DNA of 12,979 bases from Lysobacteraceae bacterium (GCA_011682665.1 JAACEG010000004.1:1-12979); one strand, 5' to 3'. Positions 5,877 through 12,840 are shown, counted from the stretch's first letter. The notes: generated by a model not told the origin, from the letters alone. Numbers and translations are program-made.

Positions 5877-5898
5877 TTTATGGTAGTGGTTAATAAAA

Positions 5899-5954
5899 AA
5901 TATAAAATAAATAGCGTCGCACAATATACATTTAACGACACTATATTTTATATT
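5899..5954. terminator. AT-rich hairpin between convergent genes, possible bidirectional terminator
   Basis: The arm at 5899-5919 (AATATAAAAT ... ATAGCGTCG) pairs with 5936-5954 (CGACACTATATTTTATATT) with a two-base bulge and one G-U pair, around a 16-base loop. It lies between the plus-strand operon ending at 5821 and the minus-strand ftsQ ending at 6048, where a terminator working in both directions would be useful. Confidence 0.4.
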
Positions 5955-6010
5955 TATCCTATAATCCTATAAATAGTAAACAAACGGATGTCCTTCTAAC
6001 TAAAAACCAA

Positions 6011-6037
6011 GAGATTCCCGCTTTCGCGGGAATGACA
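6011..6037. repeat. Short GC-rich palindromic repeat, also a terminator-like hairpin
   Basis: ATTCCCGC (6014-6021) and GCGGGAAT (6026-6033) form a perfect 8-bp stem with a TTTC loop, flanked by GAG and GACA. Palindromes of the form GAGATTCCCGC/GCGGGAATGACA are common dispersed units in many bacterial genomes. It lies 10 bases beyond the ftsQ stop and could end minus-strand transcription, although no clear T-run follows on that strand. Confidence 0.6.
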
Positions 6038-6047
6038 GCGAAGTAGC

Positions 6048-6917
6048 CTATTTATAATAAATTTTGTTTTTATACATTAAATCAATATATTCTTTTATAT
6101 CCTTATTTATATCTTTATTATTTATTAATTTGTCTAACTTATCTATTTGTTTATCAATATCCTCATTTATATCAAAATAAATTTTTATTTTATTGTTCAA
6201 AACAACCGTCATTTTATTAAAATCATTATCATTTTTTTCAAAAAAAACTATATTTTGATCTTTTTTATCAAAATAATTAGATATTTTATAAAAAAATATT
6301 ATTTCATCTAATGTTATAGCTTGATGATTATAAAAATCTATTTTTGATCTATTATTAACGATTTTTAATAAATCTTTGGTATTATTAGCCTTTTCTTTAC
6401 TAATTTCTTTTATAATTAAACCTTGTTCATCTATCGTATAATATTTGTTCTGAGTATTATTTAAAAGAATAAACTTTGGCTCATTTTCTATAATATTAAT
6501 TAATAATTTGTCAGGAAAATCTTTTTTTATGATAACTTTTCTAAAACTAAAATTATTTTTAATATTATTTTCTAGTTCTTTTATATTAACAAGCCAATAA
6601 TTATTAGGAAATAAAAAAAGAATTTTTTTATTTAATTTATTATTTACATACAAAAAAACTTCATTTGTTTGTGTGTCTTTATTTCCTTTAATTTTAATAT
6701 TTTTGATTGTAAAATATCCACTAAATAAAATATATATTGTTGTTATAATAATGGTTAAAAAAAATAATAAAAATCCGATAATTTTTAATCTTGCTTTTCT
6801 CTTCTTTTTGTCCAAAAGAGTTCTTTTTTTGTTAAAAAGAGAATTAAAATATTTTTTTTGGGCATAATCTATTCTCTTCATATAAAAAAATATTAGGCGT
6901 CGTAAAATAATAAGCAA
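6048..6917 (-). CDS. ftsQ: FtsQ/DivIB-like cell division protein
   Basis: A 289-residue bitopic protein: a basic cytoplasmic N-terminus (1-45), one membrane helix at about 46-66, a POTRA domain at about 69-147 (starting YFTIKNIKIKGNK, ending LLINIIENEPKFIL), and a C-terminal beta domain with the FtsQ-type segment YYTIDEQGLIIKEI. FtsQ links FtsB/FtsL to the divisome at the septum. The TTG at 6917 is chosen because AGGAGG lies 4 bases upstream (6922-6927); an ATG at 6881 (MKRIDYAQ) is the alternative but has no ribosome site. That Shine-Dalgarno overlaps the stop codon of the Mur ligase-like gene, so the two are translationally linked. The order mur ligase then ftsQ is that of the classical division/cell-wall cluster. 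The protein is extremely Asn/Lys/Ile-rich towards its C-terminus, which makes the family match weaker there. Confidence 0.82.
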   Translation of the reverse strand: MLIILRRLIFFYMKRIDYAQKKYFNSLFNKKRTLLDKKKRKARLKIIGFLLFFLTIIITTIYILFSGYFTIKNIKIKGNKDTQTNEVFLYVNNKLNKKILFLFPNNYWLVNIKELENNIKNNFSFRKVIIKKDFPDKLLINIIENEPKFILLNNTQNKYYTIDEQGLIIKEISKEKANNTKDLLKIVNNRSKIDFYNHQAITLDEIIFFYKISNYFDKKDQNIVFFEKNDNDFNKMTVVLNNKIKIYFDINEDIDKQIDKLDKLINNKDINKDIKEYIDLMYKNKIYYK

Positions 6918-6925
6918 CGAGCCTC

Positions 6926-7681
6926 CTAAATATTATAATATTTTTTAATTGCTTCAGTTATTAACTGAGCATAAATATAATGAAGGCCAAATTTATTTGA
7001 TACAATTTTTTTATTTATATTATTATATCTTAAATTAAATTCTTGCTTATTATTTTTTATTATTATATTTGAAGCCTTAAAATTGCTTCCTTCCCCTCTT
7101 CCATAATACAATACTTTAGACCTAGCAAATTTTTTTAAATTTCTCATTCGCAAATCATCATAATTTAATAATAGTAATCCATCCTCATCTATTTTTTTAA
7201 CAATTTTGGCAAACTCTTGAGCTTCATTATCAAGCGTTCCAAAATTATCAAGATATTTAGGAGTAATATCAGTTAAAATAACAATTTTCGGATCTATAAT
7301 TGGTAAAAAATAGTTCATATCATTTGGATGACTGATACCTAATTCCAAAATTATTTTTTCAGGAAATGTTTTATCAAATAAAACGATTTTTGTCGCTTTT
7401 AAAATAATTTTTAACCAAATTTTAATTTTACTGCTATTGCTTGTTAAACCAAAAATTGTTAAAGGTACGCCAATTTCCGCATTATAATGTTTCGGTCCTG
7501 TTCTAATAGAAAATTTATCAGATAGAATATTTTTAATTTCTTGTTTTATCGTGTGTTTATTTGTGCTTCCGGCTATCACAATAATTTCAGGCTTATGTCT
7601 GGTTAAAACAATTTTACTTAAAATTTTCAGATAAAATTGTATTATTTTTTTAAATATTTTTTTCATAAATTTTTTCACCAC
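6926..7681 (-). CDS. MurF-like Mur ligase central domain protein with altered P-loop
   Basis: A 251-residue protein matching only the central ATPase domain of MurF (UDP-MurNAc-tripeptide:D-Ala-D-Ala ligase), a family of about 450 residues. Recognisable blocks: IVIAGSTNKHT (34-44) at the P-loop position, RTGPKHYNAEIGVPLTIFGL (60-79) matching the 'NNEIGvPlt' block, ILELGISHPND (111-121), ILTDITPKYLDNFGTLDN (135-152), LLNYDD (171-176) and GLHYIYAQL (232-240). The substrate-binding N-terminal domain is replaced by a basic amphipathic stretch of 30 residues, and the C-terminal domain is absent. The P-loop reads GSTNKHT where GxxGK[ST]T is expected, and the usual 'aHLe' His is Tyr143. Catalysis is therefore doubtful; it may be a scaffold or a very divergent ligase. 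Start may be GTG 7681 or 7678, or ATG at 7666. It directly precedes ftsQ. Confidence 0.7.
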   Translation of the reverse strand: MVKKFMKKIFKKIIQFYLKILSKIVLTRHKPEIIVIAGSTNKHTIKQEIKNILSDKFSIRTGPKHYNAEIGVPLTIFGLTSNSSKIKIWLKIILKATKIVLFDKTFPEKIILELGISHPNDMNYFLPIIDPKIVILTDITPKYLDNFGTLDNEAQEFAKIVKKIDEDGLLLLNYDDLRMRNLKKFARSKVLYYGRGEGSNFKASNIIIKNNKQEFNLRYNNINKKIVSNKFGLHYIYAQLITEAIKKYYNI

Positions 7682-7688
7682 ACCTAAC

Positions 7689-7738
7689 CCTGCCTACTCG
7701 CCTCGCTAAAGCTATGGCGAGACAAGCCGGCTGGCAGG
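7689..7738. repeat. GC-rich palindromic repeat beside the Mur ligase start
   Basis: CCTGCC (7689-7694) pairs with GGCAGG (7733-7738), and CTCGCC (7697-7702) with GGCGAG (7716-7721) around TCGCTAAAGCTAT. About 60% GC in a ~25% GC setting marks it as a dispersed repeat. It starts 8 bases upstream of the Mur ligase-like start, so on that mRNA it would fold within the 5' leader. Confidence 0.65.
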
Positions 7739-7748
7739 CTCCTCTAAT

Positions 7749-7929
7749 TACCCCTCCTAACCTCCCCTATAATAGGGGAGGAATCTGTTATTCTTGTTCT
7801 CCCCTATTTAGGGGAAATCGTTTTTTCGTTCTCCCTCTTGTAGGGGAAATCGTTTTTTCGTTCTCCCTCTTGTAGGGGAAATCGTTTTTTCGTTCTCCCT
7901 CTATTTAGGGGGAGCTAGAGGGGGTATTA
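7749..7929. repeat. Repeat element A with imperfect inverted ends and three internal 32-bp tandem units
   Basis: The left end TACCCCTCCTAACCTCCCC (7749-7767) is an imperfect reverse complement of the right end GGGGGAGCTAGAGGGGGTA (7908-7926). Inside, a unit beginning GGGGAAATCGTTTTTTCGTT and ending CTCCCTCTTGTA starts at 7811, 7843 and 7875, an exact period of 32 bases; only the last copy ends differently (CTATTTA). This is not a CRISPR array: there are no unique spacers. A shorter sister element follows at 7939-8021. Together they fill most of the 351-bp gap between the aminotransferase and the Mur ligase-like gene; no open frame was found there. Confidence 0.75.
7811..7906. repeat. Three tandem 32-bp units
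   Basis: Copies start at 7811, 7843 and 7875. Each joins a GGGGA/TCTCCC pair that can form a short stem across the TTGTA junction, and each holds a CGTTTTTTCG core. Near-perfect identity between copies indicates recent amplification by slippage or recombination. Confidence 0.85.
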
Positions 7930-7938
7930 TTTAGTTTT

Positions 7939-8021
7939 TACCCCACCTAACCTCCCCTAAAAGGAGAGGAACCTGTTTCTCACGATTCTCCCCCTTGTAG
8001 GGGGAGCTAGAGGGGGTATTA
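7939..8021. repeat. Repeat element B, short sister copy of element A
   Basis: The left end TACCCCACCTAACCTCCCC (7939-7957) matches that of element A with one change. The right end is an exact 24-bp copy (7998-8021) of 7906-7929 in A. A perfect hairpin CTCCCCC-TTGTA-GGGGGAG lies at 7988-8006. Element B lacks the 32-bp amplification. It ends 12 bases before the aminotransferase stop, so in the minus-strand mRNA the hairpin could protect the 3' end or slow polymerase, though no T-run follows. Confidence 0.75.
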
Positions 8022-8032
8022 ATAAGAGGAAT

Positions 8033-9217
8033 TTATTTAAAATATTCTTCCATACGATCAAAGGCTTTATTTATATCCTCTTCTGTTCTGCCAAAAGATA
8101 ATCTAATATGATTCTCGCCATTAGGACCGAAAGCAACGCCTGGAACAACGGCTACTTTCCCCTCTTCTAATAATTTTATAGAAAACTTCCAACTGTCTAA
8201 TTTTGAAAAATTAGAATAATCAGGAAAAACATAATAAGAGCTATTTGGTTTTTGATATGAAAAGATGTTTTTTAATTTATCTAATCTTCTACAAATCAAT
8301 TCGCGCCGTTTGATATATTCTTGCTTATAAAATTTTATTGCCTCTCTGCCATATTCTAAAGCTGCTAAAGCGGCATATTGCGAAACAACAGGCGCGCAAG
8401 TGACTAAACTGTCATGTATTTTTAATATTTCTTTTACAATTGAAACATCACTATGTAAAAAACCGACACGCCAACCAGTCATTGCGTGGCTTTTGGAAAA
8501 ACTAAAAATTCGTATTATTCTTTTTCTTAATTCAGGAATTTGCGCCAAACTAAAAAAATTATTTTGTTCTCCTTCTTGATAGATAAAATCTTTATATACC
8601 TCATCGCTCAATATATATAAATTATATTTTTTAGCAAGCTTGGACAACTCTATTAGCTGGTTTTTTGCATAAATAGTTCCAGTTGGATTATTAGGATTGC
8701 AAAATAAAATTGCTTTTGTTTTATTTGAAATCTTTTGTTTAAAATTTTTAATAGAAAATGCCCAACCATCTTTTTCAATTAAATCAACAAAAACAGGAAT
8801 TCCATTAGCGACTTTTATCGCTTCTTGATACGAGGTATAAGTCGGACTGGGAAGAAGCACTTCATCTCCTTTATCTAAAATAGCTAACAATGAAGCGGTA
8901 ATAGCTTCCATGGCGCCAGCAGTCACTAAAATTTCTGTTTCGAAATCATAAAACATTTTTTCCCCTGCCAACTCTTGCTCAATCGCCTCTCTTAATTCCA
9001 GAAGTCCAGGGGAAAGAGAATATTTTGAGACAAGCCCTTTATTTATTTTTTCTATTGTTTTTTCTTTTATAATATCTGCTGTATCAAAAGAAGGAATGCC
9101 TTGCGCTAAAGAGACAATATTAGGAATTTTACTCGCTCTTATTTCAATATCTTTTATAGGAGAAAGATTTATATTTTTAGTCTTATTAAACATTTTTTCT
9201 TGATTTTTTAATAACAT
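8033..9217 (-). CDS. PLP-dependent class I/II aminotransferase
   Basis: A 394-residue fold-type I aminotransferase of AspC-like size. Residues seen: NPNNPTG (174-180, with the pyridoxal-ring Asn at 177), SDEVY (204-208, D205 for the pyridine nitrogen), SFSKSHAMTGWRVGF (239-253, Schiff-base K242), and IRLSFG (371-376, carboxylate-binding R372). SLAQGIPSFDT (36-46) and KYSLSPGLLELREAI (65-79) are the usual N-terminal blocks. It should move an amino group between an amino acid and a 2-oxoacid; the amino donor (Asp, aromatic, Ala or other) cannot be told from the motifs. The start at 9217 overlaps serS by 32 bases and has GGGTAGG upstream inside serS; the ATG at 9193 (MFNKTKN) also overlaps by 8 bases. 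Either way it is cotranscribed with serS. Confidence 0.88.
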   Translation of the reverse strand: MLLKNQEKMFNKTKNINLSPIKDIEIRASKIPNIVSLAQGIPSFDTADIIKEKTIEKINKGLVSKYSLSPGLLELREAIEQELAGEKMFYDFETEILVTAGAMEAITASLLAILDKGDEVLLPSPTYTSYQEAIKVANGIPVFVDLIEKDGWAFSIKNFKQKISNKTKAILFCNPNNPTGTIYAKNQLIELSKLAKKYNLYILSDEVYKDFIYQEGEQNNFFSLAQIPELRKRIIRIFSFSKSHAMTGWRVGFLHSDVSIVKEILKIHDSLVTCAPVVSQYAALAALEYGREAIKFYKQEYIKRRELICRRLDKLKNIFSYQKPNSSYYVFPDYSNFSKLDSWKFSIKLLEEGKVAVVPGVAFGPNGENHIRLSFGRTEEDINKAFDRMEEYFK

Positions 9218-10499
9218 CTTTGCCTACCCATTTTCTTAAAACTTTTGGCACAATAATAGAACTGTCTTTTTGCTGGTAGTTTTCTAAAATAGCAATTAAA
9301 ATTCTTCCTATAGCAAAAGCTGTCGCATCATTCATATGAACTAATTTTTTTTTGTTATTTTTTGTTCTATATTTTGTATTTAGTCTTCTTGATTGAAAAT
9401 CAGTCATATAGTCTGAAGTATGTGTTTCTCTATATTTATTTTGCCCAGGCATCCAACACTCTACATCAATTGCCCTAAAATCTTGTTTCCCCATATCACC
9501 TGTACATTTTAAAACAAGTTGATATGGTATTTCTAATTGTTGCGTTAAATATTCTTGGATAGCAATAATCAAATTTTGCTCAACTAACCCATATTCTGGT
9601 TGAATAAAACTTTCCATTTCCAATTTATCAAATTGATGCCGTCTTAAAATTCCATTCATATCTTTGCCATAAGTGCCCGCTTCTCTCCTAAAAGCGGTTG
9701 AATAACCAAGGTAACGAATGGGTAAATTTTTTTCTTCTATAATTTCATTTATATGCAATGGCCCAAGCGCATGCTCAGCGCTACCAACTAACAAAGAATC
9801 ATCTTGCTCTAAATAATATCTATCATCAAGCGGATCAAATCTATCCATTTTTTTCATTATTTCAGATTTAACAATTACAGGTGTAATTACTGGAACAAAT
9901 GTTTTATCAAAAGGATTACCTACTTTATTTGCTAATTTTTTTATAATTTCTTTATCAGTTAAAGTATCAATAACAAACTGAATTATCGCAAATTGTAACT
10001 TCACAGCATCATTAAATAAATAGTCAAATCTTGCTCCTGATATAATAGACGATTTTTTTGTATCAATAATATTATGAAGGATCCCTAGTTCCATATGATT
10101 TTTAACTTTAAAATCAAATTTTGGAATTTTTCCGTATTGTTTAATAATTTTATTATCAGATTCATCATGCCCTATTGGCGTATCATTTGAATATAAATTT
10201 GGAACTAAATAAATCAAATTATTATAATTATTTTCTATCTTATTTAGTTTACTTTCAATTTTTAGAATATTTTTTTTAATTTTTTTTCCTTGAGTTATCA
10301 GTTTCTTACTTGGTTTTTTATTTTTTCCAACTTTTGCTATTTCATTTCTTTCGGCTCGTAATTTATCAATTTTAAGAAGTAGTCCCCTCTTCTCTTCATC
10401 AAGCAATAAAAGTTTATCAATATCAACACTGAGATTTTTATTTTTCACTGCTTTTTTAACTTGTTTTTGATTTTTTCTAATAAATTTTATATCTAACAT
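9186..10499 (-). CDS. serS: Seryl-tRNA synthetase (divergent)
   Basis: A 437-residue class II synthetase charging tRNA-Ser. Residues 1-100 are the N-terminal antiparallel coiled coil that holds the long variable arm of the tRNA (starting MLDIKFIRKNQKQVKKAVK). The catalytic domain has motif 2 at FRREAGTYGKDMNG (270-283) and HQFDKLEMESF (288-298), and motif 3 at IGRILIAILENYQ (397-409). Odd: the serine-binding TAE motif reads SAE (240-242) in VGSAEHALGPLH, and the usual NGSGLAvgR reads NDATAFAIGR (390-399). Length and order are otherwise normal, and motif 2/3 arginines remain, so it is probably functional. The ATG at 10499 is the family start; no Shine-Dalgarno is visible. It overlaps the aminotransferase at its 3' end. 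Confidence 0.92.
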   Translation of the reverse strand: MLDIKFIRKNQKQVKKAVKNKNLSVDIDKLLLLDEEKRGLLLKIDKLRAERNEIAKVGKNKKPSKKLITQGKKIKKNILKIESKLNKIENNYNNLIYLVPNLYSNDTPIGHDESDNKIIKQYGKIPKFDFKVKNHMELGILHNIIDTKKSSIISGARFDYLFNDAVKLQFAIIQFVIDTLTDKEIIKKLANKVGNPFDKTFVPVITPVIVKSEIMKKMDRFDPLDDRYYLEQDDSLLVGSAEHALGPLHINEIIEEKNLPIRYLGYSTAFRREAGTYGKDMNGILRRHQFDKLEMESFIQPEYGLVEQNLIIAIQEYLTQQLEIPYQLVLKCTGDMGKQDFRAIDVECWMPGQNKYRETHTSDYMTDFQSRRLNTKYRTKNNKKKLVHMNDATAFAIGRILIAILENYQQKDSSIIVPKVLRKWVGKDVIKKSRKNV

Positions 10500-10536
10500 A
10501 TAATTAGAATTGCGAATTATGCCAGCCAGAGACTGG

Positions 10537-10558
10537 TCAGCTCGCCGTGGCGAGCTGA
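10537..10558. repeat. Perfect 10-bp GC-rich hairpin upstream of serS
   Basis: TCAGCTCGCC (10537-10546) and GGCGAGCTGA (10549-10558) pair perfectly around GT. It is a dispersed-repeat-like GC island in the 151-bp gap between the cytidylyltransferase and serS, about 40 bases upstream of the serS start. The rest of the gap (10575-10645) holds several copies of ATCCTAAAAA-like words and nothing else I can support. Confidence 0.55.
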
Positions 10559-10650
10559 AATTACGAATTAAAAATTTACTTTATATCCTAAAAAATTTAA
10601 ACATTTTAATAATCCTAAAAATCCTAAATATCTTAACAATCCTAAAAATT

Positions 10651-11070
10651 TTATATCAATGATGATTTATATTTTTCAGGATAGTAAGCTTTTAAACGAA
10701 TTATTTTTACATTCTTTATTCCAAATTTCTTTAATTGTCCTGATAATCCATCAACTAAATACTTTTGGTCATAACCAAGACAAATAACATCCGGCCTAAA
10801 ATATTTTATTAATTTGTATTTATTCTTGAATTTTCCCAAAACAACTTCATCAGCTAAAGCGCTTTTAATAATCTCTTTCTGCCTTTCTTTTTCACTAAAT
10901 TTCGGCGCTTTTCCTTTTAATTTTTTTACTGTTATATCTCGCGCCACAACAACTATTAAATAATCTCCATACTGCTCGGCTTGTTTTAAAAAATTAATAT
11001 GCCCGGGATGGAATTTGTCGAATGTTCCAAACACCATCACTTTTTTTAATGTTGTCTCTAACATTGGCAA
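10651..11070 (-). CDS. Nucleotidyltransferase resembling archaeal FAD synthase (RibL-like)
   Basis: A 139-residue single-domain HxGH nucleotidyltransferase. VMVFGTFDKFHPGHINFLKQ (11-30) holds the catalytic HPGH at 21-24; VVARDITVKKLKGKAP (41-56), VICLGYDQ (95-102) and the C-terminal KYKSS (133-137) follow. The 'vVVARDxTVxKlKGkxP' block and the GYDQ block are closer to archaeal FMN adenylyltransferase RibL than to TagD (glycerol-3-phosphate cytidylyltransferase) or the HldE/RfaE adenylyl domain. The reaction would be ATP + FMN to FAD, but this is inference from sequence pattern. The TTG at 11070 is preferred: AGGAG lies 7 bases upstream, while the in-frame ATG at 11064 is 13 bases away. It is flanked by lysS upstream (161 bases) and serS downstream. 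Confidence 0.75.
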   Translation of the reverse strand: MPMLETTLKKVMVFGTFDKFHPGHINFLKQAEQYGDYLIVVVARDITVKKLKGKAPKFSEKERQKEIIKSALADEVVLGKFKNKYKLIKYFRPDVICLGYDQKYLVDGLSGQLKKFGIKNVKIIRLKAYYPEKYKSSLI

Positions 11071-11231
11071 TTTTATACTCCTTTGCTTTTCAAATTAAAA
11101 TTTAGCCCTTCGTTAAAGCTACGAGCCATAAACTTATAATCTGTAATTGTCTATTAGCGAAAGATTAAAATTTTACGCAAAACCACGGAGTATTATATAA
11201 AATTATTTAAAGAATATAAAAATAAATTTTA
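11071..11231. other. Intergenic gap between lysS and the nucleotidyltransferase gene
   Basis: No gene seen. It holds the Shine-Dalgarno AGGAG of the nucleotidyltransferase (around 11078-11082 on the minus strand) and a short GC-richer patch near 11106-11127 (CTTCGTTAAAGCTACGAG), which looks like a fragment of a dispersed repeat. Confidence 0.4.
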
Positions 11232-12689
11232 TTATTTTGGCTTCATTAATGGAAAAATCTGACATTCTCTTACTGATTTGTCCATAAAAAAACTAAATAA
11301 TCGTTCACTAAATCCGAATCCACAAGAAGGTGGCATCCCATATTCTAAGGCTATTACAAACTCTTCATCATTCATCTGGGCTTCCTCATCCCCTGCTTCG
11401 CGAAGTTTGGCTTGTTGTTTGAATCTTCTAGCCTGATCTAAAGGATCATTTAATTCGGAATAACCGTTTCCTAATTCAGAACCAGCAATAATCGGTTGAA
11501 AACGTTGCGTAATTTTTGGATTATTAATATTTTTTTTCGCTAAAGGTGAAACTTCCAAAGGTAATCCAATTAAAAATCCAGGTCCTTTAATTTTTTTACG
11601 GCAATATTTCCATAAATTATCAATTGCCCTGTTCATATTAAATCCCTTTTTATCATATTTAACTTTAAGCTCTTTTAATTTAGCTTCTATTTCTTCAATA
11701 TTTGTCTTTGATACATCAATTCCTGTTTCTTTTTTAACAATTTTCAAATAATCATATATTTCCCATTTTTTTCCTAAATCAATATCAAAATTATTTATTT
11801 TAAATTTTAAAGTATGAAAAGTTTTTTTAGCTATATTTTTATACATTTTTTCTACTAATTTCATTCCATCTTGATAATCAGCATAAGCCCAATAAAATTC
11901 CATTTGCGTATAATCTTGCAAGTGTTCGCTATCCATTCCCTCATTTCTAAAAATTCTGCCAATCTCAAAAGTTTTTTCATACCCAGCTATCATTAATCTT
12001 TTTTGCCAAAGTTCTCCTCCTGAAATTCTTAAATAAACATCCATATCTAAAGCGTTATGATGAGTAATAAAAGGCTTAGCATCCGCTCCGCCAGTAGCGG
12101 TTTCCAAAACAGGTGTTTCAACTTCTAAAAAATTTTGTTCAGTTAGAAACTCACGAATAGTTTTCCAAAAAATAGCCTTTTTTTTAAATATTTCTTTTGT
12201 TTTTGGGTTCATTAAAATATCTAAATACCTTTTCCGTAATTGTTCTTCTTTATTCTTGAAACCAGACCATTTATCAGGCAAAGGAAGAATAGCTTTTGAT
12301 AAAATTTTGAATTTAGAAACAAGAATACTTTTTTCCCCTTTATGCGTAATAAAAACAGATCCTTTAATTTGAATAAAATCGCCGACATCAATATTTTTTA
12401 TAAAAATTTTATAATTATCAGCGCCGATCTTTTTTTTGCTAATAGCAATCTGTATCTCTTCACTCCCATCGTCTAAATTCGCAAAAGCTAAATTGCCATG
12501 CTGTCTGATGCTTCGTAATCGCCCGACAATAAAAAAATTATTTTTTTGTTTTTCAAATTTAGAAAAATTATCAATAATCTCAATAATTCTATATTGCCTT
12601 TGACACTTTGCGGGATAAGGGTCTATGCCTAATTTTTTCAAATTTTCTAATTTTTTAATTCTATCCTGTTTTTCGTTAATTTTTATCAT
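11232..12689 (-). CDS. lysS: Lysyl-tRNA synthetase, class II (divergent)
   Basis: A 485-residue class IIb synthetase charging tRNA-Lys. The N-terminal OB-fold anticodon-binding domain covers about 52-130 (FFIVGRLRSIRQHGNLAFAN, then LDDGSEEIQIAI). The catalytic domain runs from about 145: RKRYLDILMNPKTKEIFKK (152-170), motif 1 ending EVETPVLE (189-196), ATP and lysine pocket GGADAKPFITHHNALD (200-215), motif 2 FEIGRIFRNEGMD (241-253), motif 3 GMPPSCGFGFSERLF (451-465). Differences from the textbook enzyme: GGARAKPF is GGADAKPF, the motif 2 loop HNPEFT is HLQDYT, and GIGIDR is GFGFSER. The conserved arginines R248 and R463 remain. The start ATG at 12689 gives the normal N-terminus; no Shine-Dalgarno is seen. 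Confidence 0.92.
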   Translation of the reverse strand: MIKINEKQDRIKKLENLKKLGIDPYPAKCQRQYRIIEIIDNFSKFEKQKNNFFIVGRLRSIRQHGNLAFANLDDGSEEIQIAISKKKIGADNYKIFIKNIDVGDFIQIKGSVFITHKGEKSILVSKFKILSKAILPLPDKWSGFKNKEEQLRKRYLDILMNPKTKEIFKKKAIFWKTIREFLTEQNFLEVETPVLETATGGADAKPFITHHNALDMDVYLRISGGELWQKRLMIAGYEKTFEIGRIFRNEGMDSEHLQDYTQMEFYWAYADYQDGMKLVEKMYKNIAKKTFHTLKFKINNFDIDLGKKWEIYDYLKIVKKETGIDVSKTNIEEIEAKLKELKVKYDKKGFNMNRAIDNLWKYCRKKIKGPGFLIGLPLEVSPLAKKNINNPKITQRFQPIIAGSELGNGYSELNDPLDQARRFKQQAKLREAGDEEAQMNDEEFVIALEYGMPPSCGFGFSERLFSFFMDKSVRECQIFPLMKPK

Positions 12690-12840
12690 AATAATATTAT
12701 TTTAAGCAAAAACCACTTTTTCTTCCATTTATACGGAAAAATAAAAAAAAATTTATAAATTTATTTTTATAATATACTAAAAAATAAAACAATGCAAATA
12801 AATTTGATATAAAACATCTTGGGCGAAAACTTCCATACTA

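Noticed and set aside
6673..6867. 64-codon hydrophobic plus-strand frame
   Set aside because: Antisense to the ftsQ membrane helix region, where hydrophobic codons on one strand give Lys/Asn/Ile codons on the other.
7811..7906. Possible CRISPR array (three regularly spaced repeats)
   Set aside because: The 32-bp units are directly abutting with no unique spacers, so this is a tandem repeat.
12690..12840. Promoter for lysS
   Set aside because: The DNA is so A/T-rich that many -10-like words occur, and none has a convincing -35 partner, so no site is called.
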